Shown here piece after piece: positions 1 to 6,244 of a stretch of DNA of 10,492 nt. The position numbers were made by a program, and so were the translations under genes. The notes under the pieces were generated by a model that was not told the DNA's origin, did no database searches, and was given only the letters and a program-made list of their open reading frames with translations. Numbering within the stretch: the stretch's first letter is position 1; each line of letters starts with the position of its first letter. This DNA is from a bacterium (GTDB lineage Bacteria > JACRDZ01 > JAJRWM01), in assembly GCA_024276815.1 (NCBI GenBank), contig JAJRWM010000004.1:1-10492 (forward strand). The letters are read 5' to 3'.

Positions 1-113
1 ACGTCTTTGACGCTTTTCGTGCGAACCGCTTTGATGATTTGAGGCAACAGGCTGAGATTGGTTAAAGCGCCCCCCAGCAAACCTATGTAGGCGGCATCGA
101 TTTCAAAAGTCAT
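1..113 (-). CDS. SemiSWEET-type PQ-loop sugar transporter, N-terminal part (cut by window edge)
   Basis: Reading the minus strand from the ATG at 113 gives 37 codons beginning MTFEIDAAYIGLLGGALTN and continuing with LSLLPQIIKAVRTKSVKD. The small-residue helix, the PQ dipeptide (residues 24-25) and the following basic RTKS stretch are the hallmark of helix 1 of SemiSWEET/MtN3 proteins, which are three-helix membrane proteins that dimerise to move sugars across the inner membrane. The rest of the gene lies left of the window. The frame stays open upstream to an ATG at 296, but that extension looks unlike the family and contains a promoter, so I start at 113. No Shine-Dalgarno precedes this ATG. 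The substrate cannot be told from this piece. Confidence 0.8.
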   Translation of the reverse strand, partial: MTFEIDAAYIGLLGGALTNLSLLPQIIKAVRTKSVKD

Positions 114-122
114 ATAAAAGAG

Positions 123-151
123 ATTATAATCCTTTTCGCTGAATTTTACAA
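123..151 (-). promoter_or_regulatory. Sigma70-type promoter for the SemiSWEET gene, nearly leaderless
   Basis: On the minus strand TTGTAA (146-151, 4 of 6 to consensus) is followed after 17 bases by a perfect TATAAT (123-128). Only 9 bases separate the -10 box from the ATG at 113, so transcription should start within about 0-3 bases of the start codon. That fits the absence of a ribosome binding site. Seen by eye only. Confidence 0.6.
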
Positions 152-384
152 ATGACCCTGGGCGCTGATTAAAACCTTCGAGACAATTCCGACCAAAAAG
201 CGAAAAACCTTGGGGACAAAGAACAACGCCCTGGCGGTAAATACCTATCTGCCCTGGTAAATATTGAGAGCGTTTTGGTTGACAATAACTCGTCATTGTT
301 TAGTTTACAGATGGAATAACTTGTGATAGCATAGTATTAATCAGTATAGTTTGTGTCGGTTTGTATCAGATAACTTTTGTTGGT

Positions 385-412
385 TAAAGATATCATTATA
401 TATGGTCGATAT
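385..412 (+). promoter_or_regulatory. Sigma28 (FliA/SigD)-like promoter for the chemoreceptor
   Basis: TAAA (385-388), 16 bases, then GTCGATAT (405-412) resembles the flagellar sigma28 consensus TAAA-N14..16-CCGATAT, with TCGATAT matching 6 of 7. Transcription would start near 419-420, leaving about 30 bases of leader with AGGAG at 437-441. Chemoreceptors are classic sigma28 targets, so the position makes sense. A competing sigma70-like pair, TTGTGA (321-326), 18 bases, TATAGT (345-350), lies upstream and could act instead or as well. Confidence 0.5.
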
Positions 413-450
413 CTCTATGGTTAACAACTCTCTGACAGGAGACCGCTTTT

Positions 451-1704
451 ATGGAAAAAACCTTAAAGAAAATCAGGCGCAAGGCTTACTTTCTCACCTT
501 CGGCATACCGCTGATTGCGGCCGGCGGTTTTTTCATCATTCAGGACATGCTTAACAGCCATTTTTTTGAGAGAGGCTATTTCCTGGTTGGCGTCTTCGGC
601 CTGTCCATCTGGTTCTATTATTATTTTTTCCTGCCGATTCTGAAAATGTCTCGTTCCGCGAAGAACCTTATTGCCTACCAGGAGGAAATTCTCCGGAAAA
701 TACAGCGGCAGTTTTTGCCCGGAGAACTGGCTGACAACCTGGAAGCTTTAATTAATGACGAACTCGCTTTTGAAAACCAAATTCGCGCCGAACGAAACCA
801 GTTTAAGGCAATACATGAATCTGTCTCGGAGACTTGCGGTGAATTGTTGGCCGGCCTGAAAGACACCTCGACTTTTATTTACCAGACCAAAGACACGCTT
901 CAAACAACCAGTGATTTATTAAAAAAACTGGTGCAGCGGCAGAGCGCGTTGGTCAATGGCCTGAAAGCCGTTCAGCGTTTTGGTAAAAACACGGAAACCC
1001 GGGCCAAAGAAGTTTCCAGCAAGAGCGCCGAGGGTAAGCAACTGCTGGACGAGACCACCAACTCCATCAAAAACACGTCCGACAGGCTGGAAGCCGGGAT
1101 GGAGTCCATCTATGATCTGGCTGAAAAAGCGGGCCAGATTGAGAAATTCGTTTCCGTGATCACCAAGGTTTCCGAGCAAACCAACCTGCTGGCCCTGAAC
1201 GCGGCGATTGAAGCGGCGCGGGCCGGCGAAGCGGGCCGGGGCTTCGCGGTTGTCGCCAGCGAGGTGAAAAAACTGGCTGAAGACACCGCCAGTTCGGCTA
1301 ACGACATAAGAAACAGCGCCGTTGAAATCAAGCAGAGCATTGATCTCTCCATTGATTTAATCAGTAAAATAAACGAGCAATCCCAAAATGATCTCGACCG
1401 GGTGAAAGACATCGAACACGCTTATGACGCTATTTGCGCCGAAATCAGCCAGGTGGGGAACTCCGTCGGACAGGTCAAGCAAATAGCCGAAGATGAAACT
1501 AAAGCTTGTGAATCCATCCTGGCAGAGGCTAAAGTTGTGGCCGGGCATTCGGAAAAAAACCTGGACGGCCTGACGAACATTTTTGAGTCCATCGACCAAC
1601 AGATCGCGAAACTGGAAAACGCTCATAACAGCTTACGGGAGTCTCAGGAACAACCCGCCGCCCCCTCACAAATCAGCCGGCAACCTCACGAAGCGCCCCA
1701 TTAA
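451..1704 (+). CDS. Methyl-accepting chemotaxis protein with minimal external domain
   Basis: This 417-residue protein is a chemoreceptor that would pass a signal to CheA/CheW to steer flagellar rotation. Two hydrophobic helices (about 12-31 and 43-64) are joined by only about 11 residues, so there is no periplasmic ligand-binding domain and no clear HAMP. A long coiled-coil region follows. The conserved hairpin tip is clear: [20 protein letters not shown] at 241-260, then [17 protein letters not shown] to 277. The C-terminus is a loose Pro/Gln/His tail with no CheR-binding pentapeptide visible. Start ATG has AGGAG at 437-441, nine bases upstream. With no external sensor it may respond to membrane or energy state, or to a partner protein; that is inference. 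Its 3' end overlaps the convergent DUF166 gene. Confidence 0.93.
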   Translation: MEKTLKKIRRKAYFLTFGIPLIAAGGFFIIQDMLNSHFFERGYFLVGVFGLSIWFYYYFFLPILKMSRSAKNLIAYQEEILRKIQRQFLPGELADNLEALINDELAFENQIRAERNQFKAIHESVSETCGELLAGLKDTSTFIYQTKDTLQTTSDLLKKLVQRQSALVNGLKAVQRFGKNTETRAKEVSSKSAEGKQLLDETTNSIKNTSDRLEAGMESIYDLAEKAGQIEKFVSVITKVSEQTNLLALNAAIEAARAGEAGRGFAVVASEVKKLAEDTASSANDIRNSAVEIKQSIDLSIDLISKINEQSQNDLDRVKDIEHAYDAICAEISQVGNSVGQVKQIAEDETKACESILAEAKVVAGHSEKNLDGLTNIFESIDQQIAKLENAHNSLRESQEQPAAPSQISRQPHEAPH

Positions 1705-2485
1705 CAATGTCGTAATGAATATAGCCGCCCTTGTGCAGAATAGTGTCGCCAAGCTCCGGATCCATTTTCATGCTGGCGACACAGGGATAGGAATGCCAGT
1801 ACTTGGCGACCACTTTTTCGACCTGGTTTTTTAAATTAAATCCAATCAGGTTGCGGGCCACGTAATAGGTGCAACCACAGGGAGCGCTGACCAGCACCTG
1901 GCTGTCAACGATAATATTGTCCTTGATTCGTAGCTTGATCCGAGGATAACCTATTCTTAAATAATCAATAAACTCCTGGATTACCTCGTTCCCTTTCGCT
2001 TCCAACGCGCAGAAGGGCTTGGGCGAAACAAACTCGATCCCCAGGCTTTGACAAACCTTGACCAAATTTCCCCGGACCCACTTGCTGATCCAGTCAGGAT
2101 CCTCGACCGGAACAACCAGCAACTTCGCTCCGGCGTCTTTCGCGACCCGCGGCAAAACCAGCAAGACATCTTCATGCAGACCAATAGCGACTAAAACATC
2201 AAAAGGAGGCAGGGCGGAAAAATACTGGAGAGGATTGTCCACATAATAGGGAAGCTGACCCGGTAAACGCCGGTAGGCAACAATGTCTTTCTTGAAATCA
2301 ATGGGGTAAAGCGACGGGTATTTACCGCGGCACTGGTCACAAGCCAGATCGCAACCTGTACAAAGAGTCGGATCGTCGCTCAGATGGCGGTAAAAACGAT
2401 CGACATACAGATGATCGAAGGTCAGGGTAAAGGGGGGCAGTTTGCCTGGAGTTGGCGCTTCGCTTCCCACCAGGCACATTCTCAT
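1673..2485 (-). CDS. DUF166 family protein (function unsettled)
   Basis: The 270-residue product matches my knowledge of the DUF166/COG1810 family, common in methanogens and anaerobic bacteria. Visible marks: a four-cysteine cluster [11 protein letters not shown] (Cys42, 45, 49, 52) that could hold an Fe-S cluster or zinc; a Rossmann-like middle with [20 protein letters not shown] (96-115) and VVPVEDPDW (124-132); PKPFCALE (155-162); [11 protein letters not shown] (201-211); and [20 protein letters not shown] (233-252). It is cytosolic, with no signal peptide. Older databases attached a thymidylate-synthase label to this family; I do not treat that as proven. It is the last gene after the ferredoxin and NrdD-like genes, 46 bases downstream of the latter. 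GGAG lies about 10 bases before the ATG. The last 32 bases overlap the end of the convergent chemoreceptor gene. Confidence 0.75.
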   Translation of the reverse strand: MRMCLVGSEAPTPGKLPPFTLTFDHLYVDRFYRHLSDDPTLCTGCDLACDQCRGKYPSLYPIDFKKDIVAYRRLPGQLPYYVDNPLQYFSALPPFDVLVAIGLHEDVLLVLPRVAKDAGAKLLVVPVEDPDWISKWVRGNLVKVCQSLGIEFVSPKPFCALEAKGNEVIQEFIDYLRIGYPRIKLRIKDNIIVDSQVLVSAPCGCTYYVARNLIGFNLKNQVEKVVAKYWHSYPCVASMKMDPELGDTILHKGGYIHYDIVNGALREVAG

Positions 2486-2531
2486 CGTCTGCTAACTCCG
2501 TGATTACTACTTTAAACTTTCGCGCTCGCGG

Positions 2532-2831
2532 TTAATTTATCGAAGAACGATAACGATCGTGCAACTCGCCCCTTTTGCCCTTATTCCAACTGGAAACCCG
2601 GGTAAAATAACCGGTTATACGGGTAATATGGTCAACATCCTTACCCTTAACAGTCTGGCTCAAAAGCGCGTTCAGCGAATTCTCATTAATAGCGTCATGG
2701 CTAAAATGCGTGCAGGTTTCAAAACGCCTGTTATAGACAAACAGACCTTCCCGCCCCTCAACGATTCCCGGACGGAAATCATAGGAACCGGAATTTTCTT
2801 CCAAATAGTTTATCAGTTCATTTTGCTTCAT
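2532..2831 (-). CDS. Small stand-alone NrdD-like protein (anaerobic ribonucleotide reductase C-terminal-like)
   Basis: I choose the ATG at 2831 (99 residues, MKQNELINYLEEN) because GGGAGGG sits about eight bases upstream; a longer reading to 3017 would run antisense-frame through the ferredoxin gene and is not credible. The C-terminal half, with HITRITGY (68-75) and WNKGKRGEL (82-90) followed by a basic end, resembles short proteins annotated as anaerobic ribonucleoside-triphosphate reductase. The full enzyme is about six to seven times longer. There is no glycyl-radical motif, no CxxC zinc site and only one cysteine (Cys40), so it cannot be a working reductase alone. It could be a regulator, a subunit or a relic domain kept for another job. 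It lies between the ferredoxin and DUF166 genes, in the same direction, which suggests a shared transcript. Confidence 0.65.
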   Translation of the reverse strand: MKQNELINYLEENSGSYDFRPGIVEGREGLFVYNRRFETCTHFSHDAINENSLNALLSQTVKGKDVDHITRITGYFTRVSSWNKGKRGELHDRYRSSIN

Positions 2832-2853
2832 CAGATATCCCTCCCCATTTAAA

Positions 2854-2880
2854 GATTGATGATTGAACAACTCATCAATC
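2854..2880 (-). repeat. Perfect 9-bp inverted repeat between ferredoxin and NrdD-like genes
   Basis: GATTGATGA at 2854-2862 and its exact complement TCATCAATC at 2872-2880 flank a 9-base loop. In the minus-strand transcript the first arm includes the ferredoxin stop codon. Only a weak T run follows (CTTTAAA), so a full terminator is doubtful. An mRNA-stabilising or attenuating hairpin that sets the ratio of ferredoxin to the downstream proteins is a reasonable guess. Confidence 0.55.
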
Positions 2881-3054
2881 GACCAGAGTAATGGCCTCTT
2901 CCGGACAGTTATCAACGCAGGTTTCGCATTCCGTACAATCTTCCGGACGAGCGACAACAGACTTTTCCTCAGCCAGGTCAAACACTTCCGCCGGACAAAC
3001 TTCAGCGCAGGTGCCACAACCAGTACATTTGCTTACATCAACTTGCGGTTTCAT
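2875..3054 (-). CDS. 2[4Fe-4S] ferredoxin
   Basis: A 59-residue protein starting MKPQVDVSK, with two full CxxCxxCxxxCP motifs: Cys10, 13, 16, 20 and Cys40, 43, 46, 50. This is a bacterial-type ferredoxin holding two [4Fe-4S] clusters that carries low-potential electrons in the cytosol. Length and spacing are normal for the family, and the sequence is acidic as expected. The ATG is preceded by GGGAGGAATGAGGA, which offers good ribosome binding. It is the first gene of the ferredoxin/NrdD-like/DUF166 group, so its likely partner is encoded just downstream, most plausibly the cysteine-rich DUF166 protein. That pairing is inferred from position alone. Confidence 0.93.
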   Translation of the reverse strand: MKPQVDVSKCTGCGTCAEVCPAEVFDLAEEKSVVARPEDCTECETCVDNCPEEAITLVD

Positions 3055-3095
3055 TATTCCTCATTCCTCCCGTATTTCCTGGTTTTTTATCTATG

Positions 3096-3123
3096 ATAAT
3101 ATCCCTTATTTCGGGAATATCCC
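3096..3123 (-). promoter_or_regulatory. Possible promoter with direct-repeat operator for the ferredoxin operon
   Basis: On the minus strand the 8-mer GGGATATT occurs twice, 18 bases apart (complements at 3116-3123 and 3098-3105). The downstream copy overlaps a -10-like TATTAT (3096-3101, 5 of 6). The upstream copy sits where a -35 box should be, and no good -35 is visible. That layout suits an activator-dependent promoter. It is a weak, eye-based call. Confidence 0.35.
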
Positions 3124-3178
3124 GGTTTCACTTTATCTTTATTTTCTTCGGCGACGATCTCAGAGAAAGCGTGAGGCT

Positions 3179-3439
3179 TTACTCCGACTTGTTTTTGGTG
3201 CCCAGAGGATCGCAAATCGCACAGGGCCGGTAACCGGCGGCCTGAGCCTTTCCGGCTCCCATGAAAGTAACGCTGTTTTCCTTTGCGGGAGCGTATTTGC
3301 ACCCAGGACGATGAAACACTCTCGTGCCTTTATGCCCGACAAAATAGACCCCTTTACCACCACAACCAACGGAAATCACCGACAAAAAAGCAAGTAAAAG
3401 AACTAAATAAAATAACTGTTTAAAAGACTTCCTTCCCAT
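3179..3439 (-). CDS. Small lipoprotein with Ada-type metal-binding domain
   Basis: Using the ATG at 3439 (86 residues; GGAGG is five bases upstream), the protein begins with a basic then hydrophobic signal peptide and a lipobox-like SVGC, so Cys26 would be the lipidated residue. A GTG at 3442 would add one residue but sits too close to the ribosome binding site. The mature part carries HRPGC then, about 25 residues later, GYRPCAIC. This pattern is that of the small Ada-like zinc-binding domain also found in nuclease-associated and stand-alone exported proteins. Only His43, Cys47, Cys73 and Cys76 are candidate metal ligands. It would sit at the outer face of a membrane; its role is unknown. 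It is 124 bases upstream of the ferredoxin gene with its own promoter, so joint transcription is uncertain. Confidence 0.75.
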   Translation of the reverse strand: MGRKSFKQLFYLVLLLAFLSVISVGCGGKGVYFVGHKGTRVFHRPGCKYAPAKENSVTFMGAGKAQAAGYRPCAICDPLGTKNKSE

Positions 3440-3495
3440 CACACCCTCCTCGTGTAAATCGTTACCCTAGAAACACCTTTCTCACGGATAACGTA

Positions 3496-3524
3496 ATTTA
3501 ACAACATAACAAAAATAATGTCAA
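3496..3524 (-). promoter_or_regulatory. Sigma70-type promoter for the lipoprotein gene
   Basis: On the minus strand a perfect TTGACA (3519-3524) is followed after 17 bases by TTAAAT (3496-3501, 4 of 6 to TATAAT). Transcription would start near 3489, giving a leader of about 50 bases before the ATG at 3439. Confidence 0.5.
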
Positions 3525-3750
3525 GGAAAAACAGTTAGAGAAAATTACTCTCTCAATTTCAAGTTGTTTTGCTCCCAAGTCTCTCAGAATAACCCCTGAG
3601 TATTTTCCCAGCAATTCTGGTAATAATCAATCGCCAATATTCTGACAATTTCACGGGAACATAGCAATTTTCACGGCAACACCGCCGGCTTTCATCTTGT
3701 ATGTGATTAAAGAAAAGACCAGCCCCGCACAAACCAGGACATTATTCCGG
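3525..3750. other. Non-coding spacer with a short imperfect tandem repeat
   Basis: With the flanking promoter and terminator, this stretch makes a gap of about 340 bases between the TlpA-like and lipoprotein genes. I find no credible gene in it on either strand. The one notable item is an imperfect tandem repeat at 3646-3681, where CAATTTCACGGGAACA is followed by CAATTTTCACGGCAACA. Its meaning is unknown and it could be chance. Confidence 0.4.
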
Positions 3751-3778
3751 TTAAAAGAGAAAAGGCGCCGACGCGCCT
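3751..3778 (-). terminator. Rho-independent terminator of the TlpA-like gene
   Basis: On the minus strand AGGCGC, a GTCG loop and GCGCCT form a perfect 6-bp GC-rich stem (3763-3778), followed by TTTTCTCTTTT. The first arm begins inside the stop codon of the TlpA-like gene (TAG at 3779-3777), so termination is tight against the end of the coding region. This isolates the gene from the lipoprotein gene downstream. Confidence 0.85.
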
Positions 3779-4325
3779 AATTGAAATCCGCCAAGAGCTT
3801 GTTTATCCCCGCCTTCAGCTCTTCGGCGGTCTCATCTTTATAACCTTCCCAGATATTGGCGACCCGGCCATTGGGATAAATCAGGATAGTCAGCGGCAGC
3901 ACACTGTTAAAACCGTAGCGGGCGGCCAGCAAACGATAACGATCCAGCAAGACAGGAAAAGGTAAATCCATGCTTCGGTACTTATCAGGCTTAATCTCCT
4001 GATCAATAGCAATCGCGAGAACCTGTAGCTTGTCCTTCACACCATCCTGTAGAAACAGGGATTTCAGATAAGGCAACTCTTTGTCATGACAGACCTTGCA
4101 CCACTCAGCGAAAAAGATAAGGACAACCGCTTTTTTCCTTCCCTCTTTATTCGGCCCGCAATAATCCTTCAGCCGCACTTTACCATTATCAATCGAGGAC
4201 AAAGTAAAATCAGGAGCCAGCTTGCCGACTTCCGCGCTTTTCTGCCAGGAAGCGCCGGCGGGCCGGGGAAAACTCAAAACCAAAAACAAACCGATGAGAA
4301 AAAAGCCGTTTTTAAGATATCGCAT
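3777..4325 (-). CDS. Exported TlpA/ResA-like thioredoxin-fold protein
   Basis: The 182-residue product has an N-terminal signal peptide (hydrophobic 8-19, likely cut after about residue 25 in PAGAS). It then has an AhpC-TSA/redoxin fold: GKLAPDFTLSSIDNGKVRL (34-52), the redox motif AEWCKVC (Cys76 and Cys79), and the cis-proline loop at VLPLT (Pro144). Members act outside the cytoplasm as thiol-disulfide reductases, for example in cytochrome c maturation or repair of oxidised cysteines. No cytochrome c gene is seen nearby, so the client is unknown. An extra cysteine (Cys56) lies outside the active site. There is no Shine-Dalgarno before the ATG, and a -10 box is only seven bases away, so the message is probably leaderless. 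It diverges from the glycosyltransferase gene. Confidence 0.88.
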   Translation of the reverse strand: MRYLKNGFFLIGLFLVLSFPRPAGASWQKSAEVGKLAPDFTLSSIDNGKVRLKDYCGPNKEGRKKAVVLIFFAEWCKVCHDKELPYLKSLFLQDGVKDKLQVLAIAIDQEIKPDKYRSMDLPFPVLLDRYRLLAARYGFNSVLPLTILIYPNGRVANIWEGYKDETAEELKAGINKLLADFN

Positions 4326-4332
4326 GTATGGT

Positions 4333-4362
4333 AGTATAACAAAATTCGGACAAGATAAACAA
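4333..4362 (-). promoter_or_regulatory. Near-leaderless promoter of the TlpA-like gene
   Basis: On the minus strand TATACT (4333-4338, 5 of 6 to TATAAT) lies seven bases from the ATG, so the start point should be at or next to the start codon. The -35 is weak: TTGTTT (4357-4362) with an 18-base spacer. Confidence 0.45.
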
Positions 4363-4388
4363 TTGTTTAAATTTAACAGAGCGAAAAA

Positions 4389-6113
4389 ATGCCGCGAAAA
4401 AAAATCCCCTGGTTAACATTACTGACTCTGCTCCTGTCAGGCGCGCTGATTTTGCCAACCCGATCGGTATGGGTAACCGACGTCGGCATTAAGTCCATCT
4501 TCAGCCAAAGCCTGCTGAGGAATAAATTCAATTCTCTGGCGATCCCCTATCCCGGGCGTTTCCTGGACCCCCCCTTAAACTTCACCCCCTTACGCCCCCC
4601 GGAGTTTATCGTTAAAGACGGGCAGATTCACACTATCGTTAACTTCCTGTACCCGATGGTGAACGCGTTTTTAATCAGCCTGCTGGGATTCAGGGGCATC
4701 TATTTGCTCTCTTACCTTTCGCTCGTATTAATCTACATCTTTTCCTATCTCACCCTCAGGGATGTCTTTCAAGATAAAACGCCCGCCCTGGGAGCTTTAC
4801 TGATTTGTATCGGCACCTCGCTTTTGTTTTACGGTTTTAGCGGCTGGGAATACAACCTGGCCGGGGTTTTCGCCCTGCTCAGTTTCTATTTTTTCAGCCT
4901 GGGTGAGAAAAAACAGCAGCAGATCTGGCACTTCTGGTCCGGAGCGGCGTTAGGAGCGTCTGTCTGGTGGCGCGAGGAACTATACGTGCTGATCTTTGTC
5001 TCTTTCCTGACCTGCCTTATTCAGAGGAGAAACGGCAAAACGGTGTTTTTGAATCTCCTGGGCGTCTTTCTTTCGCTGATACCGCTGTGGTTCGCCCAGT
5101 CGATAATGGAAGGAGGTTTTTTAGGTCGGCCCCTTCAGGCCTACTTAATGAAAAAAGGCGGACCGGATATAGGCGTGTCACTATTCCTGAAATTCAGGAT
5201 TTTCTATGGCTGGTTATTCTCGGCCCAGGAAAACCAACCGCTCAATTTCGTGCTGGCGGTATTGATTATTCTGCCGGTCCTGCTCTCATTTTCCCAGCTC
5301 AAACAAAAGTGGCTGAATTTCTCCTGGTTCGCCGCTATTTTGGGCCTGATGACCTATTGTTTTTTCCTGTTGATCAATCCCAATCAGTTCTACAACACCC
5401 AGTTTACCAATGGTCTGTTTTTCAGTTCGCCGCTCTTACTGTTCGCTTTCCTGAAAGTAAAACATCACACCCCGGACCTTGACCCCGATAACCTGGCAAA
5501 ACACCTGCTTTTAGCCAACCTGCTGTTTGTTATCTTTATCGCTTGGGCGGCCAATCCCAATTCCGGCCGGGGTATGCACATCGGCGCCCGGCACCTGATA
5601 CCGGTCTACCCCTTGCTGGGGCTTCTGGCCTGGCTCAAAATATCAGAACTCTGCCAGTCCGCCCGACAAGCCGGAGACAGAGTCATGCCGGTTACTGTCG
5701 CCCTGGTTCTTATCCTCAGCGTCGGCCTTCAGGGTTACAGCGTCGCGCTTTTGGCCAGGAAGAAAATTTTTAGTCAGAAGATTATTAAGGCAATCACTGC
5801 CGACCAAAGCCCGAATATTATCACCAGCGTCTGGTGGCTGCCGGTCGAAATGAGTAGCGTCTTTTTTCAGGAGAATTTTTTTTACATCGACAACCTGGCG
5901 AAAATGGAACTCCTGGTAAAGAGGATAGCTCGGCGAAAGAGGGAAGATTTTTTATATATTACCTCCCCCAACTACGCCAACAGCATACCTAATTCATACC
6001 TGCGGGACAAGTGGCGGGTGGAAATAACCGCCCGCAAAACTTTCGCTGCCCCCCGGCTGAATTTGTTAAAGCTGACCCTGGTGAATTTCCACTTTAAAGA
6101 CACCAATGGTTGA
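4389..6113 (+). CDS. Polytopic membrane protein, probable GT-C fold glycosyltransferase
   Basis: A 574-residue protein with roughly a dozen hydrophobic segments and a soluble C-terminal part from about residue 470. After the first helix comes WVTDVGIKS with Asp31, where GT-C enzymes keep their catalytic acid in the first external loop, then NFTPLRPPEF and a YP pair before helix 2. This layout resembles glycosyltransferases that use polyprenyl-phosphate sugars on the outer face of the inner membrane, such as the LA_3751/LA_3752-type putative glycosyltransferases. A charged GARHLIPVYP loop (about 397-406) is also typical. Likely targets are envelope polysaccharide or protein glycans; a link to the nearby flagellin is tempting but unsupported. 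Its ATG has only a poor ribosome binding site. It is a single-gene unit, divergent from the TlpA-like gene. Confidence 0.6.
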   Translation: MPRKKIPWLTLLTLLLSGALILPTRSVWVTDVGIKSIFSQSLLRNKFNSLAIPYPGRFLDPPLNFTPLRPPEFIVKDGQIHTIVNFLYPMVNAFLISLLGFRGIYLLSYLSLVLIYIFSYLTLRDVFQDKTPALGALLICIGTSLLFYGFSGWEYNLAGVFALLSFYFFSLGEKKQQQIWHFWSGAALGASVWWREELYVLIFVSFLTCLIQRRNGKTVFLNLLGVFLSLIPLWFAQSIMEGGFLGRPLQAYLMKKGGPDIGVSLFLKFRIFYGWLFSAQENQPLNFVLAVLIILPVLLSFSQLKQKWLNFSWFAAILGLMTYCFFLLINPNQFYNTQFTNGLFFSSPLLLFAFLKVKHHTPDLDPDNLAKHLLLANLLFVIFIAWAANPNSGRGMHIGARHLIPVYPLLGLLAWLKISELCQSARQAGDRVMPVTVALVLILSVGLQGYSVALLARKKIFSQKIIKAITADQSPNIITSVWWLPVEMSSVFFQENFFYIDNLAKMELLVKRIARRKREDFLYITSPNYANSIPNSYLRDKWRVEITARKTFAAPRLNLLKLTLVNFHFKDTNG

Positions 6114-6138
6114 CTCCGAATAGGCGCCAACCATTGGT
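6102..6138. repeat. 11-bp inverted repeat spanning the glycosyltransferase stop codon
   Basis: ACCAATGGTTG (6102-6112) and its exact complement CAACCATTGGT (6128-6138) are separated by 15 bases. The stop TGA is at 6111-6113. There is no T run on either side, so it is at best an atypical terminator between the convergent glycosyltransferase and flagellin genes; an mRNA 3'-end stabiliser is equally possible. The remaining bases up to 6244 show nothing else I can name. Confidence 0.5.
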
Positions 6139-6244
6139 ATTATGGGACTACGAATCAAAAACGCCGGGCAAGGGTCTCATAAACCATCGCCAAGACAGGT
6201 TTTTCATTATGCCGCCTGGAATAACTTCGCGGCCCGCTCTACGG

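Noticed and set aside
114-296. In-frame upstream extension of the SemiSWEET reading frame to an ATG at 296
   Set aside because: The frame is open and could code for about 61 more residues, but these are unlike the family, and the stretch holds a near-consensus promoter directed at the inner ATG.
279-307. TTGACA at 279-284 as a -35 box for the chemoreceptor
   Set aside because: No acceptable -10 box is found 16-18 bases downstream; the sequence there is AGTTTA-like.
2832-3017. Longer start for the NrdD-like protein
   Set aside because: The extension is the ferredoxin gene read in another frame, and a good ribosome binding site precedes the ATG at 2831.
3087-3178. Possible frameshifted continuation of the lipoprotein (frame reading GVKPHAFSEIVAEENKD)
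   Set aside because: The Ada-type domain is already complete and normally ends near its last cysteine pair, so no frameshift is needed.
4967-5482. Plus-strand 171-codon frame within the glycosyltransferase gene
   Set aside because: It overlaps entirely with the 574-codon membrane protein and shows no recognisable features.
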